This document shows positions 17,092-25,879 of a DNA stretch of 33,162 bases, piece after piece. The notes beneath the pieces were generated by a model that made no database searches, was not told where the DNA came from, and saw nothing but the letters and a program-made list of their open reading frames with translations. The translations under genes and the position numbers were made by a program. Every line of letters begins with the position of its first letter. Position 1 is the first letter of the stretch. The stretch is from Bacteroidales bacterium (GTDB lineage: Bacteria > Bacteroidota > Bacteroidia > Bacteroidales > P3), in NCBI GenBank assembly GCA_017469625.1, contig JAFUGA010000008.1, positions 1-33,162 of the forward strand. The letters are read 5' to 3'.

Positions 17092-18198
17092 TTAATCTAT
17101 AAACCTATTATCCCAATAAGGAAAAACATCAGACAATTCACCCGAGAAATAGAAGTCAAAACCAATAGCACCAAATGTATAAACGTGGTCATCTACAGTT
17201 ATATGCGAACCACCACATTCAGGGTTTGCCTTAGGAATACTTTGAGAAAATCCAACATTAAACAAAGTGAAAAGAATATCTGGGCGGTTTGAAATATCGT
17301 AACCTGCTTTCTTCCATTGGTTTCTTGTTTGGTGAATAATACAACCTGTATATATATATGAATATGTATGGTCGTGGTAATTTACAAGCCTTTTTATTCT
17401 TATGGAATCATTGACACCAGATGGGTAATCAAGTATATTTTCGTATTTTTTGCCCATATAAAAAGGTGATTGAGTGTCTTTTAGATTGCGTTCAACCTGT
17501 GCGGCGGTGAAATCTTTGATACCATTGACACCAAAAGAAAATTGACTTTGAACAGATAAAACTTTCACAGGACCAAGATATTTTTTAAACATCTCTCTTT
17601 TGGAATTGAAAAGACGAATCTGTTCACCCACCAAACAACCTACTATCATACGAGGTTCTACCCCTGTAATAGCAGCCGCTTTCATTATAGCAGCACTATC
17701 TTTTACAATAGATTCTTTTAAGGCTTGCCATTCTGGGGTATTCATCCAGGGAATAGCATTTATTCCATTATCTTTTACAGATGCTCTACCATACACTTTG
17801 TCAGCGTTTTCCATCATTTGTTTGTAGTTCTTATTGTCTTTTATGTACAACTCGCAAGCAGCAAGCATCTGTGTAAGTTGTTTGTCGTTTTTTGCGTTTC
17901 TTAATCCGTTGATAATCAAATAAGCATTGTGCGGATACATCTTTCCAAGAGTTACGAGTTTGATATAGTCCTCTGTTCTGAAAAGAAATTGATTGGAATT
18001 ATTGTTTTGTTCCTCTATTTCAGATACTTTAGCAAGGTATCTTGTGTTTTTGTCTATCAAACCGTTGTTATTAGTTAGTCCTAATTCGTATATAGCCCAC
18101 GCACCAAACACTCCAAAACCGAAGATAGCAAATCCATAAAGGAAAACTCTCCAAATGATTTTCACAAATTTTTTATTACAAAATTCTTTGAATTTCAT
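17092..18198 (-). CDS. Membrane-anchored protein, possibly lysozyme/transglycosylase-like
   Basis: I do not recognise this 368-residue protein with certainty. One membrane segment (about 12-36, WRVFLYGFAIFGFGVFGAWAIYEL) anchors it, with the bulk outside the cytoplasm. The middle part, ITGVEPRMIVGCLVGEQIRLFNS followed by VKVLSVQSQFSFGVNGIKDFTA, has the layout of lysozyme-like folds: a helix ending in a catalytic Glu, here in GEQ, then a Ser/Gly-rich loop. The C-terminal third (HQTRNQWKKAGYDISNRPDILFTLFNVGF) resembles the part of such enzymes that counts residues to the substrate cleft. A peptidoglycan role would suit its place beside uppP and ftsX but is inference. It follows truB by 17 bp. 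Confidence 0.5.
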   Translation of the reverse strand: MKFKEFCNKKFVKIIWRVFLYGFAIFGFGVFGAWAIYELGLTNNNGLIDKNTRYLAKVSEIEEQNNNSNQFLFRTEDYIKLVTLGKMYPHNAYLIINGLRNAKNDKQLTQMLAACELYIKDNKNYKQMMENADKVYGRASVKDNGINAIPWMNTPEWQALKESIVKDSAAIMKAAAITGVEPRMIVGCLVGEQIRLFNSKREMFKKYLGPVKVLSVQSQFSFGVNGIKDFTAAQVERNLKDTQSPFYMGKKYENILDYPSGVNDSIRIKRLVNYHDHTYSYIYTGCIIHQTRNQWKKAGYDISNRPDILFTLFNVGFSQSIPKANPECGGSHITVDDHVYTFGAIGFDFYFSGELSDVFPYWDNRFID

Positions 18199-18215
18199 AG
18201 TGTAATATTTTTTAT

Positions 18216-18914
18216 TTAAATTGTTATAAGATTATTCTCTAAAATTTCTTTCTCTATTTCTTCTATACTTTTTGCTTCATCAATAGAAAAATCTCCTATC
18301 CTTGTGCGTCTAAGTGCAGAAAGATAAGCACCACTATTCATTGCAAAACCAAAATCTCTTGCTATAGAACGTATATAAGTGCCTTTGCTACAAGAGATAA
18401 GAAAATCTACATTAGGCATATTTATATTTGTAATATCAAATTGAGATATAGTTATTTGCCTAATCTTCATTTCAACTTCCATACCTGCTTTTACATAATG
18501 GTAAGCACGTTTGCCGTTTATTTTTACAGCAGAATATACAGGAGGAACTTGTTCTTGTTCTCCTATAAACTGTTTGGCAGTCGTTTTTATAATATCTTCG
18601 TTTATGTGTTCTATAGGAAATGTTTCGTTTTCCGGGTGTTCTTTGTCAAAACTCAAAGTTGTTGCACCAAGATGAAAAGTGCCTGTATACTGTTTGTCTT
18701 TTCCTTGAAATTCTTCTATCTTTTTGGTGTGTTTACCAAAACAAACTATCAATAAACCTGTAGCCAAAGGGTCTAAAGTGCCAGCATGACCTATCTTAAA
18801 TTTCTTTTCACCTGTGGCTTTTCTTATTATAGATTTCAGTTTATTCACTACCTGAAAAGAAGTCCAAGTATAAGGTTTGTCTATCAATAAAAATCCACCC
18901 TCCTTTAAGTCCAT
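18216..18914 (-). CDS. truB: tRNA pseudouridine-55 synthase
   Basis: Makes pseudouridine 55 in the T-loop of most tRNAs. The 232-residue protein carries the catalytic segment IGHAGTLDPLATGLL, with nucleophile Asp48. It also has GFLLIDKPYTWTSFQVV at the start, PPVYSAVKINGKRAYHYVKAG, and CSKGTYIRSIARDFG for RNA contact. Length is typical of Bacteroidota TruB, which has only a short C-terminal extension (RRTRIGDFSIDEA). It follows uppP at a 96-bp gap and starts the stretch truB - membrane protein - M6-like protein. Confidence 0.97.
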   Translation of the reverse strand: MDLKEGGFLLIDKPYTWTSFQVVNKLKSIIRKATGEKKFKIGHAGTLDPLATGLLIVCFGKHTKKIEEFQGKDKQYTGTFHLGATTLSFDKEHPENETFPIEHINEDIIKTTAKQFIGEQEQVPPVYSAVKINGKRAYHYVKAGMEVEMKIRQITISQFDITNINMPNVDFLISCSKGTYIRSIARDFGFAMNSGAYLSALRRTRIGDFSIDEAKSIEEIEKEILENNLITI

Positions 18915-19010
18915 AAACCTACTTTTTTACAGAATAAAAATGTAAAACCTATTGTGAAACCGTTTATCTGTTGGAAAATAATAATGAATGTTATGAAAAC
19001 AAGTATGAAA

Positions 19011-19865
19011 TTACATTGCTATATCTGCATTTACTATATTCAAGGCAAATAATATTATCATAACTATACCTGCCACAATTCTATACCAACCAAATCCTTT
19101 GAAACCATATTTTGTTAGGAAGTTGATGAAAAACTTAATAGCAATGATAGCAACAATAAAAGCAACTATGTTTCCTATAATAAGTATACCTATATTGTTA
19201 AACAAAAGTTCTCTACCAGCATCATCAAGTAAAAGTTTCAAAAGTTTGTATCCGCTGGCTGCAACCATAGTAGGCACTGCAAGGAAGAAAGAAAACTCGG
19301 CTGCATTCTTTCTATTCAATTTCTGTCCCATACCTCCAACGATAGTAGCCATAGAACGAGAGACTCCGGGTATCATAGCAATGCACTGACATAAACCTAT
19401 AAACAAGGCTTTCTTCTCTGTAATGGTTTGGTCTTCTGTTGGGTGGTTGAACCATTTATCAACAAACAACATAAACACACCACCTATAACCAAAACTATT
19501 GCTATAACTAAAGGGGTTTCTAAAAGACTGTCAATATAATCTGAAAGTAAAAATCCGAAGATAGCAGCAGGGATAAAGGCTATAAGTAATTTGTAATAGA
19601 AATCCCACTTGTGAAGGAATTTTTGTAGAGTTGTAGAATTTTTTGGAGCAGGGGAGGAGTTAAGTCTAAGAAATCTTTTCCAATATATAGCAAGTACAGA
19701 AAGTATTGCACCAAACTGAATGCAAACAGTAAACATCTTCACAAAATCATCGCTTTTTACCCCAAGTATTGCTTGAGTAAGAATCATGTGACCTGTAGAA
19801 GAAACAGGCAAAAACTCTGTTAAACCTTCTATTATTGCTATAATTATAGCCTGAATAGTATTCAT
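19011..19865 (-). CDS. uppP: Undecaprenyl-diphosphatase
   Basis: Integral membrane phosphatase that recycles undecaprenyl pyrophosphate to the monophosphate for peptidoglycan and surface-glycan synthesis; overexpression gives bacitracin resistance. The 284 residues show the two signature loops: EGLTEFLPVSSTGHMIL (Glu17, Ser-Ser-Thr-Gly-His 22-26) and PGVSRSMATIVGG. About eight hydrophobic segments are present. It follows the DUF3098 gene by 34 bp and belongs to the ftsX group. Confidence 0.97.
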   Translation of the reverse strand: MNTIQAIIIAIIEGLTEFLPVSSTGHMILTQAILGVKSDDFVKMFTVCIQFGAILSVLAIYWKRFLRLNSSPAPKNSTTLQKFLHKWDFYYKLLIAFIPAAIFGFLLSDYIDSLLETPLVIAIVLVIGGVFMLFVDKWFNHPTEDQTITEKKALFIGLCQCIAMIPGVSRSMATIVGGMGQKLNRKNAAEFSFFLAVPTMVAASGYKLLKLLLDDAGRELLFNNIGILIIGNIVAFIVAIIAIKFFINFLTKYGFKGFGWYRIVAGIVMIILFALNIVNADIAM

Positions 19866-19899
19866 ATTCTTTTATTTGCGTTTTTGTTTGTGGAATATC

Positions 19900-20172
19900 T
19901 TATTCTTCTGTTTTCTTAGTTTTCTTCATAATAGCATAAACTTCTATTACCAATCCTAAAACTATAAGAATAGGAGAAATGATAAGTCTTCTCGTATTGA
20001 AAAGAGCAGAGTTGAATGTATCTGGGTTATCGCTACCTCCACCTAAAAGCAATATATATCCCAAGGCAAGTACGACTACACCTATTATCATATACATATA
20101 ATTCTCTTTTGTAAAAGCAAATGAAAACTCTGGCTTTTTCTCCTTGAAAACAGGACTATCTTTTTTTGTCAT
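19900..20172 (-). CDS. DUF3098 small membrane protein
   Basis: This 90-residue protein has a short charged N-terminus (KKDSPVFKEKKPEFSFAFTKENY) and two membrane helices, at about 26-44 and 65-82. Between them lies the family's characteristic G-G-G-S-D-N-P-D-T-F-N loop, with LFNTRRLIISPILIVLG after it. Function is unknown. In Bacteroidota it is regularly found between ftsX and uppP, exactly as here: 4 bp after ftsX and 34 bp before uppP. The tight spacing suggests coupled translation with ftsX and perhaps a role in envelope assembly. Confidence 0.85.
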   Translation of the reverse strand: MTKKDSPVFKEKKPEFSFAFTKENYMYMIIGVVVLALGYILLLGGGSDNPDTFNSALFNTRRLIISPILIVLGLVIEVYAIMKKTKKTEE

Positions 20173-20176
20173 AATA

Positions 20177-21055
20177 TTAGTTGTATAATTTATAGTTTTT
20201 TAAATTCATATTTCTTATAACTGCGATGTAAGAAAATAACAACGAAAGAACTACTCCTAAAACTATTATAGCAAGTCCTAAGAAAACGTAAGTTCTGTAG
20301 AAAGGTTGCAAGTCTGGTTTTGTAATATGTGAGTATATTCCCAACATAACACCGCTTGTAAAAATATCTGCCAATATTCCTCCTATAAAACCAAGCCATA
20401 AACCTTTGATAAGGAAAGGTCGTCTTATGAAAGAAGGTTTTGCTCCAACTAATTGCATACTACGAATAAGTAGTTTTTTGTTTCTTATCGTCAATGCAAT
20501 AGTATGATTTATAAGAGTAACGCTTATGAACAAAAGACATAAGAAAATAATGATAACAATACCACTTGTATTGTAATAAGCAACATTTATGTTGTTTATC
20601 AATTCATCTCTATAATCTACCATTTCTACATCAGATTTGCTTTCTATGGTTCTAATGAATTGTTTTATCTGAGCAACTTTCATATTCTCTGCTTTCAGAT
20701 GTACTTCTATTGTAGGCATATAAGGATTATAATCTCCTAAAACATCTAAATGTTCTGCTCCAAAGTCGTTGTTCATTATCTTTGTAATATCTTCAACCGA
20801 GTTGTATTTGGTAGATTTTACTACTTTGTTCTTTTTTATCTCTTTTTCTATATTAAGAGCCTGTTCTTGTGAAGTAGAACTGTTAAGATAGACAGTAAAA
20901 GAAACACTTTCCTTTACTTGATTTGACAGATACCAAAGATGAAATGAAAACAAAAAGACAAAAGCCAATAAACTTAAAACTAAAGCTATACTTAGCACAG
21001 TGGAAAAATTGGCAGTGAATAGTCTATATTTGGAATACTTTTTATTATCGCTCAT
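20177..21055 (-). CDS. ftsX: Cell-division ABC-transporter-like protein FtsX
   Basis: Membrane partner of the ATPase FtsE; the pair couples septal peptidoglycan hydrolysis to division. The 292-residue protein has the FtsX layout: a cytoplasmic start, one helix (about 18-42), an extracellular domain (about 45-160, SFTVYLNSSTSQEQALNIEKEIKK and the conserved NPYMPTIEVHLK), then three helices (about 165-190, 212-236, 250-280). RSMQLVGAKPSFIRRPFLIKGLWLGFIGG is the family signature. ftsE is not adjacent, which is common in this phylum. A good promoter lies upstream at 21101-21131. Confidence 0.93.
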   Translation of the reverse strand: MSDNKKYSKYRLFTANFSTVLSIALVLSLLAFVFLFSFHLWYLSNQVKESVSFTVYLNSSTSQEQALNIEKEIKKNKVVKSTKYNSVEDITKIMNNDFGAEHLDVLGDYNPYMPTIEVHLKAENMKVAQIKQFIRTIESKSDVEMVDYRDELINNINVAYYNTSGIVIIIFLCLLFISVTLINHTIALTIRNKKLLIRSMQLVGAKPSFIRRPFLIKGLWLGFIGGILADIFTSGVMLGIYSHITKPDLQPFYRTYVFLGLAIIVLGVVLSLLFSYIAVIRNMNLKNYKLYN

Positions 21056-21100
21056 TATTCTTATACTATAAAATGTATATCATATATAATATATCAAATG

Positions 21101-21131
21101 CAAATTTACAATTATTTTTCAAACTGACAAA
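21101..21131 (-). promoter_or_regulatory. Promoter of the ftsX-DUF3098-uppP group
   Basis: Minus-strand TTTG (21131-21128), 19 bases, then TAAATTTG (21108-21101): a full match to the Bacteroidota consensus. It ends 45 bp before the ftsX ATG. Confidence 0.7.
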
Positions 21132-21264
21132 TATTTATAATGAAAACATTTCTTGTAAGGATAGACAGAATAGAATTCTGCTATTTTGTTGAAAATATAT
21201 TAAACTATAATTTTAGCAATGAAAAGATTTGATAACAAAGATTACTGTATTTTGAAAAATATAT

Positions 21265-21272
21265 TATCTTTG
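21265..21272 (+). promoter_or_regulatory. TAnnTTTG box before the alpha/beta hydrolase
   Basis: TATCTTTG on the plus strand, 48 bp before the ATG at 21321. No TTTG stands at the expected distance upstream, so this is a -7 element without a clear -33. Between it and the ftsX promoter I saw only AT-rich sequence. Confidence 0.5.
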
Positions 21273-21320
21273 TAAAAATAAATACATAAACCTTTAATAC
21301 AGAAATAGAATAGATAAACT

Positions 21321-22322
21321 ATGAAAGAATTAGATTTAGTACAAATATGGGATAAAACATTCCCAAAGAGTGATAAGGTAAAACATTCAAAGATTACTTT
21401 TCTTAATCGTTATGGAATAGCATTAGTAGCAGATTTATATGAACCTAAAGATAATGAAGAAAAGAAATTACCCGCAATAGCAGTAAGTGGTCCTTTTGGA
21501 GCAGTTAAAGAACAATGTTCTGGTCTTTATGCACAAACATTAGCAGAAAGAGGTTTCATAACTATAGCTTTTGACCCTTCTTATACGGGAGAAAGCTCAG
21601 GCGAACCTCGTTATATAGCTTCACCTGATATAAATACAGAAGATTTTATTGCAGCAGTAGATTTTCTTGTAACCAATCCTAAAGTGGATAGTGAAAAGGT
21701 AGGTATTTTAGGAATATGTGGTTGGGGTGGAATGGCAATAAATGCTACTGCATTGGACCCTCGTATAAAAGCAACTGTGGCATCTACAATGTATGATATA
21801 AGTCGTTGTGAAGCCAATGGTTATTTTGATGCAGAAAATACGGCTGAACATCGCAAGCAAAAACGTTTGCAAATGGCAGATTTAAGAACAAAGGACTTTT
21901 TGGCAGGACATAATACTGTAGGAGCAGGATTACCAGACAGTGTACCAGAAGATGCTCCTCAATTTTTTAAAGATTATATGGAGTATTACAAACATCGTGG
22001 TTTTCATAAACGTTCTCTAAATGGAAGTGCTTTGTGGAGTTTTACAGGAAAACACTCTTTTCTAAATCAACCTTTATTATGTTACGCCAATGAAATAGAA
22101 ACTCCTGTTTTGTTAATACATGGAGAAAAAGCACATAGCCTTTATTTCAGTGAAGGTGCATTTGAAAAAATGACAGGCAAAAAATCTAACGGCAAAAGTA
22201 TGAAAGAAGGTAACAAAGAACTTATGATTATACCAAATGCTGTTCATTGCGATTTGTATGACAATCTTCAAGTTATACCATTTGATAAGATAGAACAGTT
22301 TTACAGAGAAAGTTTCAGATAA
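21321..22322 (+). CDS. Alpha/beta hydrolase (dienelactone-hydrolase-like)
   Basis: A cytoplasmic hydrolase of 333 residues without a signal peptide. The fold shows in SGPFGAVKEQCSGLYAQTLAERGFITIAFDPSYTGESSG, the nucleophile elbow GILGICGWGGMAIN with Cys133 at the nucleophile position, an acid in LLIHGEKAHS, and His309 in IPNAVHCDLYD. A cysteine in place of the usual serine is the arrangement of dienelactone hydrolase and relatives; the GICGWGG version occurs in a set of uncharacterised bacterial esterase-like proteins. The substrate cannot be predicted. It is a single-gene transcript facing the DUF2723 gene, with the terminator at 22381-22413 between them. Confidence 0.8.
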   Translation: MKELDLVQIWDKTFPKSDKVKHSKITFLNRYGIALVADLYEPKDNEEKKLPAIAVSGPFGAVKEQCSGLYAQTLAERGFITIAFDPSYTGESSGEPRYIASPDINTEDFIAAVDFLVTNPKVDSEKVGILGICGWGGMAINATALDPRIKATVASTMYDISRCEANGYFDAENTAEHRKQKRLQMADLRTKDFLAGHNTVGAGLPDSVPEDAPQFFKDYMEYYKHRGFHKRSLNGSALWSFTGKHSFLNQPLLCYANEIETPVLLIHGEKAHSLYFSEGAFEKMTGKKSNGKSMKEGNKELMIIPNAVHCDLYDNLQVIPFDKIEQFYRESFR

Positions 22323-22380
22323 GATGATTTATTAGTAAAATGTTGTCTATAAAAACAACATTATAAATTAGATGTTGCAA

Positions 22381-22413
22381 AAAAAAACGGTGCATTTGTT
22401 TTACACCGTTTTT
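22381..22413. terminator. Bidirectional rho-independent terminator
   Basis: AAAAAACGGTG (22381-22391) and CACCGTTTTTT (22403-22413) are perfect 11-base complements around an 11-base loop, with T-runs on both strands. It separates the converging hydrolase and DUF2723 genes. A second hairpin, AATGTTGT (22339-22346) with ACAACATT (22355-22362), lies just before it but has no T-run. Confidence 0.9.
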
Positions 22414-22435
22414 TATTATACAAATAAAATGAAAT

Positions 22436-25400
22436 TTATTGCATTGTCATAGAGATATTACTCTGTTGTCCTCTTGTTTGAGAAACATAAGAGGAAAGAA
22501 CGTTTGAAGATTGTATCTTTTCCAAGACTTCACTCAGTTGATACTGATGAGCGTGAGCATAAATATACTGGGTAATCTCTACAATCTTGTCTTTCATTTC
22601 TGCATTATTTATTACTTCTCCTTTTTGTTCCAAAACAGATAATGCTTCTATGAAATCCTTTGATGCTTGTTCTCTATCTCCATTATTCCTTATCATTACG
22701 GCAGCAGAATTTATAGTTTCTACTATTTGAGATAATTGAGAAGAGAAAGTCATAGAATTGAGCATACTTTGTATTTCAGGTATAGAAACAATCTCTTTTC
22801 TTATATCCTCAAAACCGTATGAGTTTATATCTCCGTAAAGCTGTGCAAGTATTATGTAAGACAAAGTTTTATCTCCTTCTACACTACGTGCTTTCTTGCC
22901 AGAGAATTGATTGTAGTATGATATATAGGATTTATAATATTTAACTATCTTATCATATACATCATGAGATTTTTCTTTTGCTCCTGCTCTATAGTAAGCC
23001 TCTGCAAGTACAACTTCTGAACGGTCAAAAGCAATCTTACTATCTGGAAATTCTTTTACGGCTTTATCCAAAACTTCTATAGCCTGTTTTTTCTTTCCTT
23101 GAGAAGTAAGCTCGTTTGCGAGTTTTACATAATTCTGACGCATCATCTTGCTATTGCTTACAGTTACAGCAGATTCTATATAAACGTTTTCTTTGCCTGT
23201 GTTACCCCAAACGAATTTCTGAGTATATAGAGGGAAAGATTTTTCAGCGTTTATATGGTTTGTTTTATAAGGAACTATTTTATAAACCAAACCTTCTTGA
23301 ACAACATGGTCCATTATATCAGGAATAACATCTGCTATAAGACCTGGATTCATAACATATACAGGACGCTCAAAATGATTGCTACCCAATATATCCAAAA
23401 GCATAAGTTCTTGACGGTAAAGTTGAGCAAACTCTTGGTTAAGATTGTTTTCTGCTTTTATAGAGAAGACAAACTCACCTTTTTCTTCATCAACAAGTTC
23501 TTTAGGATACATTCCATTTGCAGCAGCCTTTGCTTTATCAAATGTAATTTTGAAATTGCAAGTAGGCAAGGTTGCAATATAGTTGTAATCTCTAAACACC
23601 ATTATTTGACTGTAAGGGAACTGTTGATTATTTGCCTTGATGATGTTTTTCAATGCATAATCCAATTCCATAGTGTCGCCACTATTTACAGCAAAGTTAA
23701 GGTCTTGTCCCAAACTATAAAAACTCTTGTCAAGTGTAAAGGCAATCTTGTCAGATTCGTAAATCTTATTGTATAGTTGTTCTACATACCAAGCCATTCC
23801 AGAAAGAGTGTAGTTCAATACTCTAACGTCTGTTCTTACTCCTTCTACCTCTTGTGCATACCAAAGAGGGAAAGTGTCGTTATCTCCAAAGGTTATAAGT
23901 ATAGCATTCTTATCGCAACTTTCCAAATAGTTGGTTGCAAAATCTCTTGCCATATATCTATCGCTACGGTCGTGGTCGTCCCATTCTTGTGAAGCCATAA
24001 GAACAGGTACAGCCAAAAGACATATTACACTTACAGCAATATTTCTTATGTTTGCAGGAATTTTTATCTTTTTCAACCAATCGCATAGAGCATAAACTCC
24101 AAAACCTATCCAAATAGCAAAAGCATAGAACGAACCAGCATAAGCATAATCCCTTTCTCTTGGCTGATTTGGTGGTTGGTTTAGATAAAGAACTATAGCC
24201 AAACCTGTCATAAAGAATAACAAGAATACAACAAACGCATTTTCTTTATCCTTTTGAATATGATAAATCAAACCTATAATTCCTAATATCAAAGGTAGGA
24301 AGAATAGTTTATTGCGTCCTTTGTTGTTTTGTAAATCTTCTGGTAGATTGTCTTGAGGACCTAAACGTGCTTCATCTAAAAATTTTATACCACTTATCCA
24401 ATTACCGTGTATCAAATCTTTAGTACCGTTTGAAGCATCGGCAGGAGAACCTTCATAATTCAAACCATAGGACTGTATATCGTTTTGTCTTCCTACAAAG
24501 TTCCACATAAAGTATCTCCAATACATATGATTTACTTGATAACGGAAGAAATAACGCAAGTTTTGTGAGAAAGTAGGTTTTCCTATCTGTCCATCACTTA
24601 TACCAGCCCACATTCTATAGAATTGAGGGTGTCGTCTGCTTTCGTCAGTTGAATACATTCTTGGGAAGACTGTACAATTGGACTCGTCCCAAACAGGAGT
24701 AGAAGTTCTCTTTACTTTATCGTATTCTCCTGTTTCGTTGTTTCTAACGTATTTTGTACTGTACTTATAAACAGGAGAACCTGTATTGTAATCCATTTTC
24801 ACGTTTGCAGTATAGTAAGGACCATAAAGCAAAGGTGTATAACCATATTGTTCTCTGTTTAGATAAGTTAGAAGAGATACAGCATCTTTAGGAGCGTTCT
24901 CGTTTATAGGAGTGTTTGCATTGGCTCTTATAACAAGGGTTATAAAAGTAGAATATCCCAAAATAAGAACAAGAAATGAAAGTATAGCAGTATTCAATAT
25001 AGGTTTCATCTTTCTTCTGCTCCATCTTAAACCAAATATTATCAATCCAAACAAAAGTAAGAAATAGATAATAGTTCCAGAGTTGAACGGAAGACCTATA
25101 GAGTTTATAAAAAATACTTCAAAATAAGATGCAAGATTTACTATTTCTGGTATAATGAAATACATTACAAGTGCTACTAAAACTATTGAAAGCAAACCAG
25201 CAAACAAAAATCCTTTAGTAGTAACTTTCTCTGTTTTTCTGAAATAAACTATGTAAGTAATAGCAGGTATTGTCAATATATTCAAAAGATGTATACCTAT
25301 AGCAACACCTATAAGGAAGGCTATAAGAATAATCCATCTTAGGTTATGAGTATCTTCTGCTTGTTCGTCCCATTTTAGTATAGCCCAAAAAACTATTGCA

Positions 25401-25861
25401 GTGAAACAAGAAGACATAGCATAAACCTCTCCCTCTACAGCAGAATACCAGAAAGTATCTGAGAAAGTATAGGCTAAACTTCCTACAATAGCAGAACCAA
25501 AAATGGCTATCATTTCATTGGTAGAAATATTCTTAGGGTCTTTTACAAGTTTTTTTGCCAACATTGTAATAGACCAGAACAAGAACAAAATAGTAAAAGC
25601 ACTTGCTAAAGCACTCATAGAATTAACCATGTAGGCTATTTTGCTTGTATCTCCACCAGCAAGGAATGAAAATATACGACCTATTACTTGGAATGTAGGT
25701 GCACCTGGTGGGTGTCCTACTTGTAGTTTTGCTGTCGTAGCAATATATTCTCCACAGTCCCACCACGAAGCAGTAGGTTCAGCAGTCATAAGATAGACAA
25801 TACTTGCTATAACAAATATTGCCCACCCTAAACAATTGTTTATCAGTTTGTAATTTTTCAT
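22436..25861 (-). CDS. DUF2723 polytopic membrane glycosyltransferase-like protein (TMEM260-like)
   Basis: A giant inner-membrane protein of 1141 residues. The start, LIVNxLGW-like region VYLMTAEPTASWWDCGEYIATTAKLQVGHPPGAPTFQVIGRIF, is the hallmark of DUF2723, a GT-C-type family distantly like protein O-mannosyltransferases. The acidic DCGE in the first loop suits a catalytic role. About a dozen membrane helices fill residues 10-330 and 525-640. The remainder faces outside: a domain with FGDNDTFPLWYAQEVEGVRTDVRVLNYTLSG, then helical TPR-like repeats (about 925-1010, YVKLANELTSQGKKKQAIEVLDKAVKEFP). Sugar donor and acceptor are unknown; protein O-glycosylation is plausible. It follows arcA by 18 bp and ends before a bidirectional terminator. 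Confidence 0.88.
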   Translation of the reverse strand: MKNYKLINNCLGWAIFVIASIVYLMTAEPTASWWDCGEYIATTAKLQVGHPPGAPTFQVIGRIFSFLAGGDTSKIAYMVNSMSALASAFTILFLFWSITMLAKKLVKDPKNISTNEMIAIFGSAIVGSLAYTFSDTFWYSAVEGEVYAMSSCFTAIVFWAILKWDEQAEDTHNLRWIILIAFLIGVAIGIHLLNILTIPAITYIVYFRKTEKVTTKGFLFAGLLSIVLVALVMYFIIPEIVNLASYFEVFFINSIGLPFNSGTIIYFLLLFGLIIFGLRWSRRKMKPILNTAILSFLVLILGYSTFITLVIRANANTPINENAPKDAVSLLTYLNREQYGYTPLLYGPYYTANVKMDYNTGSPVYKYSTKYVRNNETGEYDKVKRTSTPVWDESNCTVFPRMYSTDESRRHPQFYRMWAGISDGQIGKPTFSQNLRYFFRYQVNHMYWRYFMWNFVGRQNDIQSYGLNYEGSPADASNGTKDLIHGNWISGIKFLDEARLGPQDNLPEDLQNNKGRNKLFFLPLILGIIGLIYHIQKDKENAFVVFLLFFMTGLAIVLYLNQPPNQPRERDYAYAGSFYAFAIWIGFGVYALCDWLKKIKIPANIRNIAVSVICLLAVPVLMASQEWDDHDRSDRYMARDFATNYLESCDKNAILITFGDNDTFPLWYAQEVEGVRTDVRVLNYTLSGMAWYVEQLYNKIYESDKIAFTLDKSFYSLGQDLNFAVNSGDTMELDYALKNIIKANNQQFPYSQIMVFRDYNYIATLPTCNFKITFDKAKAAANGMYPKELVDEEKGEFVFSIKAENNLNQEFAQLYRQELMLLDILGSNHFERPVYVMNPGLIADVIPDIMDHVVQEGLVYKIVPYKTNHINAEKSFPLYTQKFVWGNTGKENVYIESAVTVSNSKMMRQNYVKLANELTSQGKKKQAIEVLDKAVKEFPDSKIAFDRSEVVLAEAYYRAGAKEKSHDVYDKIVKYYKSYISYYNQFSGKKARSVEGDKTLSYIILAQLYGDINSYGFEDIRKEIVSIPEIQSMLNSMTFSSQLSQIVETINSAAVMIRNNGDREQASKDFIEALSVLEQKGEVINNAEMKDKIVEITQYIYAHAHQYQLSEVLEKIQSSNVLSSYVSQTRGQQSNISMTMQ

Positions 25862-25879
25862 TGTATATATATTTTATTG

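Noticed and set aside
22339-22362. Hairpin just past the alpha/beta hydrolase as a terminator
   Set aside because: It has an 8-bp stem but no T-run; the strong terminator is the one at 22381-22413.
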